Source: JBEISR01 sp044371425 (GTDB taxonomy: Bacteria; Planctomycetota; Planctomycetia; Pirellulales; Pirellulaceae). From it: a stretch of DNA of 64,000 bases. Both the position numbers and the translations under genes were made by a program. The stretch covers positions 310,001-374,000 of the forward strand of contig JBILTR010000001.1 of assembly GCA_044371425.1 (NCBI GenBank), in the 5' to 3' direction. This document shows positions 53,657-62,807 of this stretch, one piece after another. How positions within the stretch are numbered: the stretch's first letter is position 1; each line of letters begins with the position of its first letter. The notes below the pieces were generated by a model. The model was not told where the DNA came from. It did no database searches and saw only the letters and a list, made by a program, of their open reading frames with translations.

Positions 53657-55297
53657 TTAGCCGAGCACCTGTCCTAGCGACAGTAATTCCTCGCGAAGGA
53701 TCGGGTAGGGAAGTTCGGGAATCGTCGACTTGTTTTTTTCCGCAAGGTGGATCGCCGCCGCAGCGCTTTGGCCCAGGACCATGAAGACCGGTTCCATGCG
53801 GATCGATCCGTAGGCGATATGCGTGGCGCTTAGGGCAACAGGCACCAGCAAATTTTCGCACTGACCGGCTTTGGGGAGCAGGCTGCGGTAGCTGATCGGA
53901 TAGGGAGGGAATCCACCGACCTGAACATCCCCTTCATTGCGGACAAATCCCTGAGAATCGACATATCGCTGGACGTTGTGGGAGTCCATCGTGTAAGCGG
54001 CCATCCCGACGCTGTCTTCCACCCTTTCCTTGCCACGGCAGTTTGCTTCGGTCATCCGGTACCGTCCCACCATGCGGCGGGCTTCGCGGACGTAAAGCTG
54101 CGGCGACCATCCCCGATCCGACTGGAATTCATCTTTGCATAGTCCCCACAGAGCCGCCTGCTGGCGCAGCTTTGGGGGGACGCGCGGATGATGCACCATC
54201 GTCCAGCAGAGTCCCTGTTGGTAATGAAGGTGTTCCAAGTAGATCGCGGCTCGCGCCTCATACGACGCTTCCGGCCACCGGTCGCTTAGCCCGATCGCAT
54301 CGGTAGAAAATCCGGTGTTGTTGTTGGTATCGGTCTTTCGGTTCGGCATCGGGAGGCTATGCCACGGGAGGATGGGCAATCCTCGTTCGCACTGCCTTAG
54401 CAGCAGTTCGTAGTCTTCCGGGTTGTAGTCAGGTGGTGCTGGAAAGGGGATCTGGTTGGTAGGGTCATCGGTCAGGCACATCCGCAGGCAGTAGGCTTGA
54501 ACATGCAGGTCGCCGCTACCATCGGGGCCGGGAGTTTTTTCGGGCGAGATCCAACGCAGCAAGCCGCTCTTGGGATCCCCAGGAACCCGATAGCCGCTGA
54601 TCCCTTCCAGGAACTGGTGCTTGGTGGCCTGTGCTACTTGGAGTCCATTGAGCGACTCACCGTACTCGCTGTTGGCTTCTCTGCCGATGCGGGATTCGAC
54701 GCCAGCCAGAGCCATCAGGTCCCCTTCGTAGGTCGCATCGATCCAGGCATTTGCTTCGACCCAGTACCCCGCCTCCATCCGGACTTGCCGAAGATGTCCA
54801 GCCTCCTTTTGGGGAGCTGCGGTTCGATCGATGGGGGCATGCAGTCGGACCTCGACGCGGGCTTCATCGAGCCACTTTCGGAAGACTTCCGACGCCACCT
54901 GCGGCTCAAAAGTCCACTGAGTGGTTTCGCCTGGCTTCTGGTGCGGTCCGCGGTACTCGGAGGGTTTCTGTTGGCGCCAGCGAGTGGGTTCCTGGTAGGT
55001 CTGGTAGATGCGTCGATAGAATTCGCGCGCCATGCCGCCGATGGCTGACTTGTTGCCGATGTCGGTAGCGCCAAGGCCACCGGTGGTCATCCCACCCACG
55101 TGCCCGGATGGCTCCAGCACCACACAGTCGATCCCATACTTTTTGAGCTGGATAGCGGCGATCAGGCCGGCTGGGGTCGCTCCGTAGATCACCACGCTGC
55201 GCCGTTCGGTGTTGTCTTGCAGTGGAGCAGCATGGCACTGCGTGGCGATCGGCCACAGGGCGATCGACTGGATGGTTTGGCGGCGCGTCCACTTCAT
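53657..55297 (-). CDS. Exported FAD-dependent oxidoreductase
   Basis: This is a 546-residue flavoprotein of the FAD_oxidored family common in planctomycetes. The N-terminal dinucleotide fold is SVVIYGATPAGLIAAIQLKK (G-x-T-P-A-G-x-x-A variant of GxGxxG), followed by EPSGHVGGMTTGGLGATDIG. There is a Tat-like signal (WTRRQTIQSIALW). The residues WVEANAWIDATYEGDLMALA, near the middle, are typical of this family. The C-terminus ends with RMEPVFMVLGQSAAAAIHLA, the FAD-binding second half. Substrate unknown; hydroxyls of sugars are plausible given its neighbours. It lies about 60 bases upstream of the radical SAM gene on the same strand and is likely transcribed with it. Confidence 0.87.
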   Translation of the reverse strand: MKWTRRQTIQSIALWPIATQCHAAPLQDNTERRSVVIYGATPAGLIAAIQLKKYGIDCVVLEPSGHVGGMTTGGLGATDIGNKSAIGGMAREFYRRIYQTYQEPTRWRQQKPSEYRGPHQKPGETTQWTFEPQVASEVFRKWLDEARVEVRLHAPIDRTAAPQKEAGHLRQVRMEAGYWVEANAWIDATYEGDLMALAGVESRIGREANSEYGESLNGLQVAQATKHQFLEGISGYRVPGDPKSGLLRWISPEKTPGPDGSGDLHVQAYCLRMCLTDDPTNQIPFPAPPDYNPEDYELLLRQCERGLPILPWHSLPMPNRKTDTNNNTGFSTDAIGLSDRWPEASYEARAAIYLEHLHYQQGLCWTMVHHPRVPPKLRQQAALWGLCKDEFQSDRGWSPQLYVREARRMVGRYRMTEANCRGKERVEDSVGMAAYTMDSHNVQRYVDSQGFVRNEGDVQVGGFPPYPISYRSLLPKAGQCENLLVPVALSATHIAYGSIRMEPVFMVLGQSAAAAIHLAEKNKSTIPELPYPILREELLSLGQVLG

Positions 55298-55685
55298 GAT
55301 GGTCCCTTCACGTCAGCCGTGGCAACGTCGAGGCGACTAGGCCTGATCGATGCCAGTTTGGCAGAAGGGATTCCCCGGTGCAAACCAGTGCTGCTCAGAC
55401 GCGGAAGAACCAAGGCGATCCGCACGGCGACCGAGGGGGAATTCTTCAGTGGTTGGCTCTCGCGCCGGCGGCAAATTGGCACGAAAACGATCGTTGTGCA
55501 GAGACTACAAGGCTCTGACAGAGTCACGGAGTCACAAAGAGCGGAGCGAAATAGGCTATGAAGGCTTCCCCCATTTCGCTCTCACTTCTCTCAGTGACTT
55601 GGTGGCTCCGTGAGGAGCTTCATTCCGGGGGCGATCGAAGGAAATCACGCTGGCTGCCCCGGAGTGATGGCACAGGAACCGATCG
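55298..55685. other. Intergenic interval with an imperfect inverted repeat
   Basis: No gene is seen in these 388 bases. The left arm TCACGGAGTCAC...GAGCGAAATAG (55524-55553) is matched on the opposite strand by the right arm around 55572-55612 (ATTTCGCTC...GGTGGCTCCGTGA), giving a long imperfect hairpin. The rest is undistinguished. Confidence 0.5.
55524..55612. repeat. Long imperfect inverted repeat downstream of mscL
   Basis: GAGCGAAAT (55544-55552) pairs with ATTTCGCTC (55573-55581), and TCACGGAG (55524-55531) with CTCCGTGA (55606-55613). Mismatches and an extra segment of about a dozen bases interrupt the rest. The loop is about 20 bases. No T-run follows on either strand. It may be a dispersed repeat, a transcription-ending structure or a relic. 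Confidence 0.45.
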
Positions 55686-56060
55686 TCATCGTTTCAGCAG
55701 GTCGCGGATCTCGCGCAGCAGGACGACATCCTCGGGAGGCGGTGGTGGTGCGGCAGCCTGCTGCGACTCGAACCGTGCCTTGGCGGTGTTGATCAGCTTG
55801 ACCACCAGAAAAATCGCAGCGGCGATGATCAGGAAATCGATGATCGTCTGAAGGAAGGCCAGGAGGTTCAGCTCACCTTCCTTGACTGGTGTTGCGTTGA
55901 GTTTGGCTCCCCCGGTCAGCATGTTGATTCCTGGCATGACCACATTTTTGACCAGCGAATCAACAATCTTGCCGAAGGCAGCGCCGATGACGACCCCGAC
56001 CGCTAGGTCGATCACATTGCCGCGCATCGCAAACTCTTTGAATTCTTTGAGCAGCCCCAT
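55686..56060 (-). CDS. mscL: Large-conductance mechanosensitive channel MscL
   Basis: This is the pentameric membrane channel that opens under hypo-osmotic stress. It has 124 residues, near the family norm. The N-terminal helix is LLKEFKEFAMRGNVIDLAVG, running into the pore helix VVIGAAFGKIVDSLVKNVVM. The second helix is LQTIIDFLIIAAAIFLVVKL. The C-terminal helix (EDVVLLREIRDLLKR) is preceded by a Pro stretch (AAPPPPPEDV), a usual MscL feature. The ATG at 56060 has a good GGAGG 8 bases upstream. The periplasmic loop between the helices is compact. It stands alone between the FAD oxidoreductase and the RND pump. Confidence 0.97.
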   Translation of the reverse strand: MGLLKEFKEFAMRGNVIDLAVGVVIGAAFGKIVDSLVKNVVMPGINMLTGGAKLNATPVKEGELNLLAFLQTIIDFLIIAAAIFLVVKLINTAKARFESQQAAAPPPPPEDVVLLREIRDLLKR

Positions 56061-56431
56061 CGAAAAGCCTCCGTTCAGGAAATGAAACCGTCCAACTGCG
56101 ATTCCTTTTTATAGCCGATCGCGTGGAGCTCCTGATCTTGAGGGGGCTGCAAAAGGGAGCGATGAACGAAGGGGTTTTCGGCGATGCCCAGAGGGGCATG
56201 CGTAGTTGGCAGGGGAAGAGTTGTTTTCAGGTCGGTCCGTTACGTCCGTGGGTCGTCTAGGTCGGCCGGCCGGAGTCGGCGGGATGGCGTCGCAGGGGCA
56301 AGGGCTACCAAGACGTGGCGTGCGATGGATCTCACACTCGCTGAGGGAGGGTGACTGGGTGCTGTGGCCACCGGCATTGCTTGAGTCGCGGCAGTGAAGT
56401 GATCGCCAACGAAAAGAATCCCGAATGGGGC
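56061..56431. other. Intergenic interval between mscL and the RND pump
   Basis: These 371 bases hold the mscL promoter and ribosome-binding site on the minus strand. Short open frames across it show no motifs, and I see no repeats or clear terminator. Confidence 0.5.
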
Positions 56432-59400
56432 TTAATTCGATGGGGTTGAGGCGGCTTTGGCCGAAGGTTGGGTACTTCGTCGCCGGATCCAATTTCCTAG
56501 GTCGTCGAAGAAGCTGTGGAGCACAGGGACTGCCAGCAAGGTCAGAAGGAGGGAAAGGGTTTGGCCGCCGACTGCCAGGACGGCGATGCTACGTCGTTCT
56601 TCGGCCCCCGGGCCGCTGGCGATCAGCAGGGGCATCAGGCCGGCGACGAAGGAGATGGTGGTCATGAGGATTGGCCGAAGCCGATCTCGATTGGCCACTA
56701 GGAGAGCTTCCTGCAGAGGCATCCCTTGGCGTCGCAGGACATTGGTGTGATCGACCTGGAGGATGCCGGCTTTCTTGACGACTCCAAAGAGCACGAGGAT
56801 TCCGAGTGCCGAGTAGACATTCAGCGTTTCACCGCCCCAGTAGAGGCTGATCAGGCCGAAGGGAACCGACAGAGGCAGGGTCAGGAGGATGGTCAGCGGA
56901 TGGATGAGATGTTCAAACTGCGCGGCCAGGACGATGTACATGAAGATCAGGGAGAGGATGAAGACCCAGCGGAATTCGCTGAGTGTTTTTTCCAGTTCGC
57001 GACCGCGACCCATGACTCGGGTTTCGAACCCGGGTGGAAGGCCTAGAGCGATAGCTTCTTGCTGCAGGGCGGCGATGCGATCGGCGAGGGCGAACTCTTC
57101 ACCGGGCGCTCTGGGGTCGCTGGTGGCAATGTTGGCTCGGATCGCCACCATGCGCTGGCGGTCCAGGCGATCGATCCGCGCAGGGGCTTCGCTGTATCGG
57201 AAGTCGACGACGTTATCGATTCTCGAAAGCGCGACACTACGCGACTCCATCGCCGAGGAGACGCCGACGGTGCGCAGCGAATCGGGTGGATTCGATCGCA
57301 CATAAAGTTGCGAGATCGAATCGATGTCTTGTCGATCGATGCCAACCAGACGCAGTTCGACATCGTACGCATCGTCGACACTGGCATCGCGATAACGCGA
57401 TACACGGTCGTCGCCTCCCACCGCCACACGTAGCGTATCGGCGACCTCGCGCACAGAGACTCCCAGGGCTGCGGCCCGCTCGCGGTCGATCGATACTAGC
57501 AGTTCCGGTTTGTCCAGGCGCAGTGTCGAATCGACATCGACGATCCCCGGTATCTCCTTGGCTCGCTGGCGCAATTGCTCGCTGAACTGGCTGAGCTGCT
57601 GGACATCGGGGCCTGTGACCGTGAAGTCGATATCGACATTGGGTCCCTGGCGGAGCGACGAGAGGTTGCGTACGGAGGCGCGCACGTCGGGGACCGAGCG
57701 GAGCAGGCTGCGGATCTCGTCCATTTTCTGCCGCTGGGTGAAATTGCCGCGCCAGGCTTCTGCGGGATCTCCCTTCAGCAGACCGTGCCACAGCCGTTCG
57801 AACGAAAACGTCCGCTCCGATGCATCGGTCAGGCGGACGTAGATGCTTCCTTGATTGAGCCCTCCGAAGCCGCGTGAGCCGACGGTGGTCAGCATCAACT
57901 GCACCCCTTCGACATCCTTCAGCCTCGATTCGGCCAGTTCCATCACGGCATCCATCGACGGCAGATTGGCACCTTCCTTGGCGTTGATCGAGACTTCAAA
58001 CTCCGCTTCGTCGACATTGGTGGGAATGTAGTCCTGCTTCACCCAGCGATAGAGCGGGATGTTGGCGGCCAGGGTGGCAAGGCAGATCGCCAGTGTCAGC
58101 CATCGATAGCGGAGCGACCAACGTAGGCTGAACATGTAGGCCGATTCGATCCATCCATAGAAACCGCTTCGCGATCCCTTTCCTTGGACTTGCTTGGGGA
58201 GTTTCTTCAGCAGCAAGCTGCACATCATCGGCGTCAAGGTAAAGCTGATGAACATGGAAATGAGGATGGCCACCGCTGCCGTCACACCGAACTCATATAG
58301 CATGCGTCCGGTGACGCTGGACAGGAAGGAGACGGGAAGGAAGACGATCACTAGCGAGAAGGTGGTGGCCAGGACCGCCAGTCCGATCTCCCGAGTCCCC
58401 AGGATGGAGGCTTCGAAAGGATCCATCCCTTTTTCTTCGATGCAATGAAAGATGTTCTCCAGCACCACGATGGCGTCGTCGATCACCACACCCACCATCA
58501 GCACGAGGGCGAGCATCGTGACGTTGTTGAGCGTGAAGCCGAAGGCCTTCATGAAGGCGAAAGTGGCGATGATGGAGGCGGGGATGGCGACGGCCGCGAT
58601 CAGCGTCGAGCGCCAGCTGCGCATGAAGAGGAGTACTGTGAGGCAGGCAAGCAGACTTCCGGAAATCAGGTGGGCTTCGATTTCGTGCAGCGCTGCCAGG
58701 ATGTAGCGTGACTGATCCTGAAGGACAGTCACCTGAACATCGGCTGGAAGGAGTTGTCGGCAGCGATCCAGGCGCCCTTTGACCGACTCGATCACCTCGA
58801 CGGTGTTCTCCCCCGACTGTCGCTGGATCTGGAGCACGACGGCGGGCTGGCCATCCAGTCTGGCAAGCGTGCGGACTTCCTTCGTTTCGTCGACCACTTC
58901 ACCCAGGTCGGCTAGGCGAACTGGGACCCCTTCGATGGTATCGACGACTAGGTTGGGAAATTCCCTGGCGTCGGCGACGCGTCCTAGCGTGCGCATCGAT
59001 CGCTCCCGAAATCCCTCGTCGACGCGGCCGCCGGGGACCTCCGAATTCTGTCGTTCGATCGCATCGCGGACCTGTAGGATGGAAAGCTGGTGGGCAGCCA
59101 ACCGCTTGGCATCGATCTCCACCCGCACGGCGCGTTCGGCCGCCCCGGAAATCGTCACCTGGCCGACCCCTTTGGCCGATTCCAAGACCCCTTTGACGAA
59201 GCGGTCGGCGAGAAAATAGAGTTCGCGTGCGGTGCGGGGCCCCGACACGCTGATGCTCATGATCGGTGATGATTCGGTATCTTGCTTGGTGATGATCGGT
59301 GGATCGACGTTTTGTGGAAGTCGATTGAGGACCCCAGCGACCGCATCGCGGACGTCCTGGACTGCTGCATCGATATCGCGGTCTAGGCCGAAGGTCAAAA

Positions 59401-59677
59401 TGACATAGGAGGAGCCATCGGAGGAGATCGAACGCAACTCTTCGATACCGGCCACGGTGGCCACCGCATCTTCGATCCGCTGCGAGACTTCGGATTCCAC
59501 CTCCTGTGAGGCGGCTCCGGGATAGCCGGTTCGCACGCTGACGGTCGGAAGGTCGGTGCGTGGAAAGCGGTCGATCCCAAGCTGTGGGAAGGCGACAACA
59601 CCCGCCACCACCATCGCGGCGACCAGCATCAGGGCGAAGACGGGGCGTCGAACGCAGATTTCGGCGAGCCAATACAT
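56432..59677 (-). CDS. RND efflux pump, HAE-1 (AcrB) type
   Basis: This is an inner-membrane proton-driven multidrug efflux pump of the HAE-1 group, 1,081 residues. The N-terminus MYWLAEICVRRPVFALMLVA is typical. The first porter loop begins LGIDRFPRTDLPTVSVRTGY. The TM4 region LALVLMVGVVIDDAIVVLEN carries the adjacent Asp pair used for proton translocation, and the TM10-11 region VYSALGILVLFGVVKKAGIL carries the matching lysine in GVVKKAG. IRANIATSDPRAPGEEFALA lies in the second porter loop. The length and 12-helix arrangement are standard. The adaptor gene ends 27 bases upstream, so they form an operon. No outer-membrane partner is adjacent, so it may share the TolC-like protein encoded elsewhere. 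Substrate unknown. Confidence 0.93.
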   Translation of the reverse strand: MYWLAEICVRRPVFALMLVAAMVVAGVVAFPQLGIDRFPRTDLPTVSVRTGYPGAASQEVESEVSQRIEDAVATVAGIEELRSISSDGSSYVILTFGLDRDIDAAVQDVRDAVAGVLNRLPQNVDPPIITKQDTESSPIMSISVSGPRTARELYFLADRFVKGVLESAKGVGQVTISGAAERAVRVEIDAKRLAAHQLSILQVRDAIERQNSEVPGGRVDEGFRERSMRTLGRVADAREFPNLVVDTIEGVPVRLADLGEVVDETKEVRTLARLDGQPAVVLQIQRQSGENTVEVIESVKGRLDRCRQLLPADVQVTVLQDQSRYILAALHEIEAHLISGSLLACLTVLLFMRSWRSTLIAAVAIPASIIATFAFMKAFGFTLNNVTMLALVLMVGVVIDDAIVVLENIFHCIEEKGMDPFEASILGTREIGLAVLATTFSLVIVFLPVSFLSSVTGRMLYEFGVTAAVAILISMFISFTLTPMMCSLLLKKLPKQVQGKGSRSGFYGWIESAYMFSLRWSLRYRWLTLAICLATLAANIPLYRWVKQDYIPTNVDEAEFEVSINAKEGANLPSMDAVMELAESRLKDVEGVQLMLTTVGSRGFGGLNQGSIYVRLTDASERTFSFERLWHGLLKGDPAEAWRGNFTQRQKMDEIRSLLRSVPDVRASVRNLSSLRQGPNVDIDFTVTGPDVQQLSQFSEQLRQRAKEIPGIVDVDSTLRLDKPELLVSIDRERAAALGVSVREVADTLRVAVGGDDRVSRYRDASVDDAYDVELRLVGIDRQDIDSISQLYVRSNPPDSLRTVGVSSAMESRSVALSRIDNVVDFRYSEAPARIDRLDRQRMVAIRANIATSDPRAPGEEFALADRIAALQQEAIALGLPPGFETRVMGRGRELEKTLSEFRWVFILSLIFMYIVLAAQFEHLIHPLTILLTLPLSVPFGLISLYWGGETLNVYSALGILVLFGVVKKAGILQVDHTNVLRRQGMPLQEALLVANRDRLRPILMTTISFVAGLMPLLIASGPGAEERRSIAVLAVGGQTLSLLLTLLAVPVLHSFFDDLGNWIRRRSTQPSAKAASTPSN

Positions 59678-59704
59678 GGAGTGGGGACCTCAGCCAATCG
59701 CGGG

Positions 59705-61003
59705 TTAGGGGGTCGCAGGTTTCTGAGTGACCGCCGCAGCTGGGGCATCGCTGCTGGTAGCCTGATACATCCCCGGCTTCCCATCGATCGCTCGCTTGAG
59801 CAATCGATCCCCTTCGGAGATACCTGCCAGCACTTCCCAGCGATCCTCGATTCTTCGCCCCAGTTGCACTGGCTGTTCTAGCACCTTCCCGTCGACGATC
59901 TTCCAGACTTTGTCGACGCCAGCGAATCGCATGATCGATTCGGCGGGGAGCACTAGGCTGGGGACCTGTTCGTCGAGAACCACCTGAGCTTCTGCGAACA
60001 GCCCTGTCGGCAGCGATCCATCCTGGTTGTCGACCTCTGCCTCGAAGAGCAGCGAACGGGTTGCTGGATCGATGACGGGACTGATGCGCGTCACTTTGAC
60101 CTCTCTTGGCTGGTGCCCTAGATCGAGATCGAGGTGCACGCGCTGACCGACGGCAAGCTGATGGGCGTAACGTTCGGGGACGGAAGCGCGGAATCGCAGT
60201 GGATGGTTGCGAACGACGGCGACCAATGGCTGACCGGCGGTAACAAAGCTACCCGGGGCCGCCGTTCGCTCCCGCACGATGCCTCGAAAAGGAGCGACAG
60301 TTTCTGTCTCCTTCAGTCGTTGACGAGCGATCCCAAGCTGGGCGGTCTGGACGCTGATGGTCGCCATTTTTTCCCGAACGTTGTTCAGCGACGAGGCGTA
60401 ACGAGCCTCCGCCACTCGCTCGGCCGCCTCCGCCACTTCCAGATCGGTGGCGCTGATCGCATCGGACTGCGACAGCTTCCGCAACCGCTGCACCGCCGAT
60501 TTGGCTTCGTTCCAGATGGCGTTCGCTTCGCGCACTGGCGGTGCATTTTCCGGGCTTAGCTTCTCGACCGGATCTTCCGGTTTGAGCCCCACGGCCGATC
60601 GAGCCTGGAGCAGCTGGGCTTCGGCCTGTTCGACCTGGAGCTGGTAGGGTTGTGGATCCAGTCGGACTAGGACTTGGCCTTGTTCGACGACATCCCCTAA
60701 TTCCACCAGTACCTCCAGAACCTGTCCCGGAACTCTCGCGCCAACCGTCGTCACTTCATCCGCCCATAGCGACCCCTGGGCTCGGACCACATTGGGAAAC
60801 CCCGTGCGTTCGATCACCCACGATTCCCCAGTGACGTTCGCCAGCGGCGCGGCGGGCTTGGGCGCCGCTGCCTTCTCCTGCTGCCGGTTGCATCCTGCCA
60901 GAACAACCATCAGCAGCAAGAGTGCGACACTCCAGCCAGCTTGGTCGGGAGGGCCGATGGGCTGATTCTGCCGACGGAACGGCAGTGAGTACGGAGATAT
61001 CAT
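59705..61003 (-). CDS. RND efflux periplasmic adaptor lipoprotein
   Basis: This is the membrane-fusion protein of the adjacent RND pump, about 432 residues. A hydrophobic stretch ends in a lipobox (LLLMVVLAGC), so it is anchored in the inner membrane facing the periplasm. The lipoyl halves are VGARVPGQVLEVLVELGDVV and VAPFRGIVRERTAAPGSFVT, with an alpha-helical hairpin between them (EVAEAAERVAEARYASSLNN). A beta-barrel domain (LRFRASVPERYAHQLAVGQR) and membrane-proximal end complete the family order. ATG 61003 is given because it places the lipobox well; an ATG at 61099 with GAGGGGAAGG upstream would add 32 residues. The pump follows 27 bases later in the same operon. Confidence 0.88.
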   Translation of the reverse strand: MISPYSLPFRRQNQPIGPPDQAGWSVALLLLMVVLAGCNRQQEKAAAPKPAAPLANVTGESWVIERTGFPNVVRAQGSLWADEVTTVGARVPGQVLEVLVELGDVVEQGQVLVRLDPQPYQLQVEQAEAQLLQARSAVGLKPEDPVEKLSPENAPPVREANAIWNEAKSAVQRLRKLSQSDAISATDLEVAEAAERVAEARYASSLNNVREKMATISVQTAQLGIARQRLKETETVAPFRGIVRERTAAPGSFVTAGQPLVAVVRNHPLRFRASVPERYAHQLAVGQRVHLDLDLGHQPREVKVTRISPVIDPATRSLLFEAEVDNQDGSLPTGLFAEAQVVLDEQVPSLVLPAESIMRFAGVDKVWKIVDGKVLEQPVQLGRRIEDRWEVLAGISEGDRLLKRAIDGKPGMYQATSSDAPAAAVTQKPATP

Positions 61004-61369
61004 CGATCTTTTCGGGTGGGACGGCGGGGAGAGGGATCCAGGGAACATTTTCCCGATCGACCAACCTTTTAGTGTACTCCGTAGGGAATTCGTCGCCATC
61101 CTTCCCCTCGCTTGGGACGTGGGTTTGATTGGCTTTCATCGGCTCACGCGATGCATCCGCGGTGGAAAAGGTCTCCCTGAGCAGACGCTGATACCGGGGC
61201 GACTGGTCGGCAGCAAGCCATCCCAGGAGGCATCGTTACGGTAAAATGCGTCCAAAATAGGGCGTCGGCTAGATCGCCTGGGACGTTTGTCTCCTGGGTT
61301 TCGATGGCGGATCGACCCATGGCCTTTCTTTCCCTTCCATCGATGGTTGTGATTTTCGGAGATCCTGTC

Positions 61370-62689
61370 ATGCGTCCCCTCGATGATGGCTTGAAGACCC
61401 TGGCGCGGATCGCGCGAATAGTCCCGATGCTGCTGCTAGCTAGTTGCATGATGGCATTTGTGGAGGGACAGGAAGTGAAAATCCGGCCACCCAATTACGA
61501 CGAATCGAAAGTGCCTCAGTACACCCTTGCCAGTCCGCTAGCCGGTCCCGATGGCAAGCCGATCGAATCGGTTGACCAATGGGGCGGCCAACAGAAGTAC
61601 CTGGTGCAACAGCTGGCGACGCATGAGTACGGTTTCGCGCCCCAAGAGCTTCCCAGGTTGGAAGCGAAGAAGGTCGAATCGGGAATCGAGCATGAAGGGA
61701 CGGTGCGTCGGGAGCAGTGGGAGCTGGCGCTGACGCGGAACGACCGACGGTTGGTGATCGACCTGCTGCTGTATCTTCCCGCCGAGAAGCCAGCGGTTGG
61801 CTGTTTCGTCGGGCTCAATTTTCGCGGCAACCACACCGTCACCAAAGCACCTGAAGTACGACTGCCCAAGGGCTGGGTACCCAACGATACGGGAGCCGTC
61901 GAGAATCGAGCTGGGGAGGGAGGTCGTGGCGAATCGATCGCCAGGTGGCCGATTGCGCAGATCGTCGGGGAGCGGCACTTTGCCGTCGCGACAGCTTATT
62001 GCGGCGATATCGACCCTGATTTCGACGACGGGTTCACCAACGGAGTTCATGCGTTGTACCCGGAGTTCATCCCCGATGAATCGCATCCCGATCGCTGGGG
62101 AACGATCAGTGCCTGGGCTTGGGGGATGTCTCGCATGGTCGATGCGCTGGAGAACCATCCCGATCTGCAGTCCAAACCATTTCTGGCGGTAGGGCATTCC
62201 CGGCTGGGGAAGACGGCGCTCTGGGCGGGAGCGCAGGATTCCCGCATGGCGATCGTCTATTCGAACAACTCGGGATGTGGTGGAGCGGCTCTTAGCAAAC
62301 GATCTTATGGAGAATCGGTGGCCCGCATCAACCAAGTGTTCCCGCACTGGTTCTGTCGCAATTTCCGGCAATACAATGATCGCGAAGAGTCGCTTCCGAT
62401 CGATCAGCATCTCTTGATTGCGGCGATCGCTCCGAGGCCCGTCTACATCGCCAGCGCCACCGAAGACCAGTGGGCTGACCCACTGGGCGAGTATCTGAGT
62501 GGTTGGCATGCTGGACCCGCCTACGAACTGCTGGGCCATCAGGGGCTTCCTTCGCCGACGTTGCCCGAGGTGTCGCGTTCGGTCGGCAGCCGCGTGGGTT
62601 ACCATCTGCGGGTTGGCAAGCATGACATCCTACTGGAAGATTGGAATCACTTTGCCGACTTCGCCAGCCGCTGGATGAATCATCCCTAA
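61370..62689 (+). CDS. Exported CE15-type glucuronoyl esterase-like protein
   Basis: This is an alpha/beta-hydrolase matching the carbohydrate esterase 15 group, which cleaves esters between glucuronic acid in hemicellulose and other units. The 439 residues begin with a signal-like stretch (IVPMLLLASCMMAFVEG). The nucleophile is Ser277 in VGHSRLGKTALWAG (G-H-S-R-L-G-K, the family's variant). Conserved surroundings are CFVGLNFRGNHTV, ATAYCGDIDPDFDDGF and ISAWAWGMSRMVDAL, and the histidine is in RVGKHDILLEDW. The ATG at 61370 has GGAG 10 bases upstream; the frame is open 22 codons further. Activity on a given polymer is unproven. It stands alone on the plus strand after the RND operon. Confidence 0.87.
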   Translation: MRPLDDGLKTLARIARIVPMLLLASCMMAFVEGQEVKIRPPNYDESKVPQYTLASPLAGPDGKPIESVDQWGGQQKYLVQQLATHEYGFAPQELPRLEAKKVESGIEHEGTVRREQWELALTRNDRRLVIDLLLYLPAEKPAVGCFVGLNFRGNHTVTKAPEVRLPKGWVPNDTGAVENRAGEGGRGESIARWPIAQIVGERHFAVATAYCGDIDPDFDDGFTNGVHALYPEFIPDESHPDRWGTISAWAWGMSRMVDALENHPDLQSKPFLAVGHSRLGKTALWAGAQDSRMAIVYSNNSGCGGAALSKRSYGESVARINQVFPHWFCRNFRQYNDREESLPIDQHLLIAAIAPRPVYIASATEDQWADPLGEYLSGWHAGPAYELLGHQGLPSPTLPEVSRSVGSRVGYHLRVGKHDILLEDWNHFADFASRWMNHP

Positions 62690-62807
62690 GCGACGAATCG
62701 ATCGAATGGAACCAGCGAACACCAAGGGAATTCGGAATGGTGGTCGGGACTTGGGGGACGCTGGAGAGCGGTGGGAGAGGTGTGGCAAGTCAGCCAGGAT
62801 GGGATCG

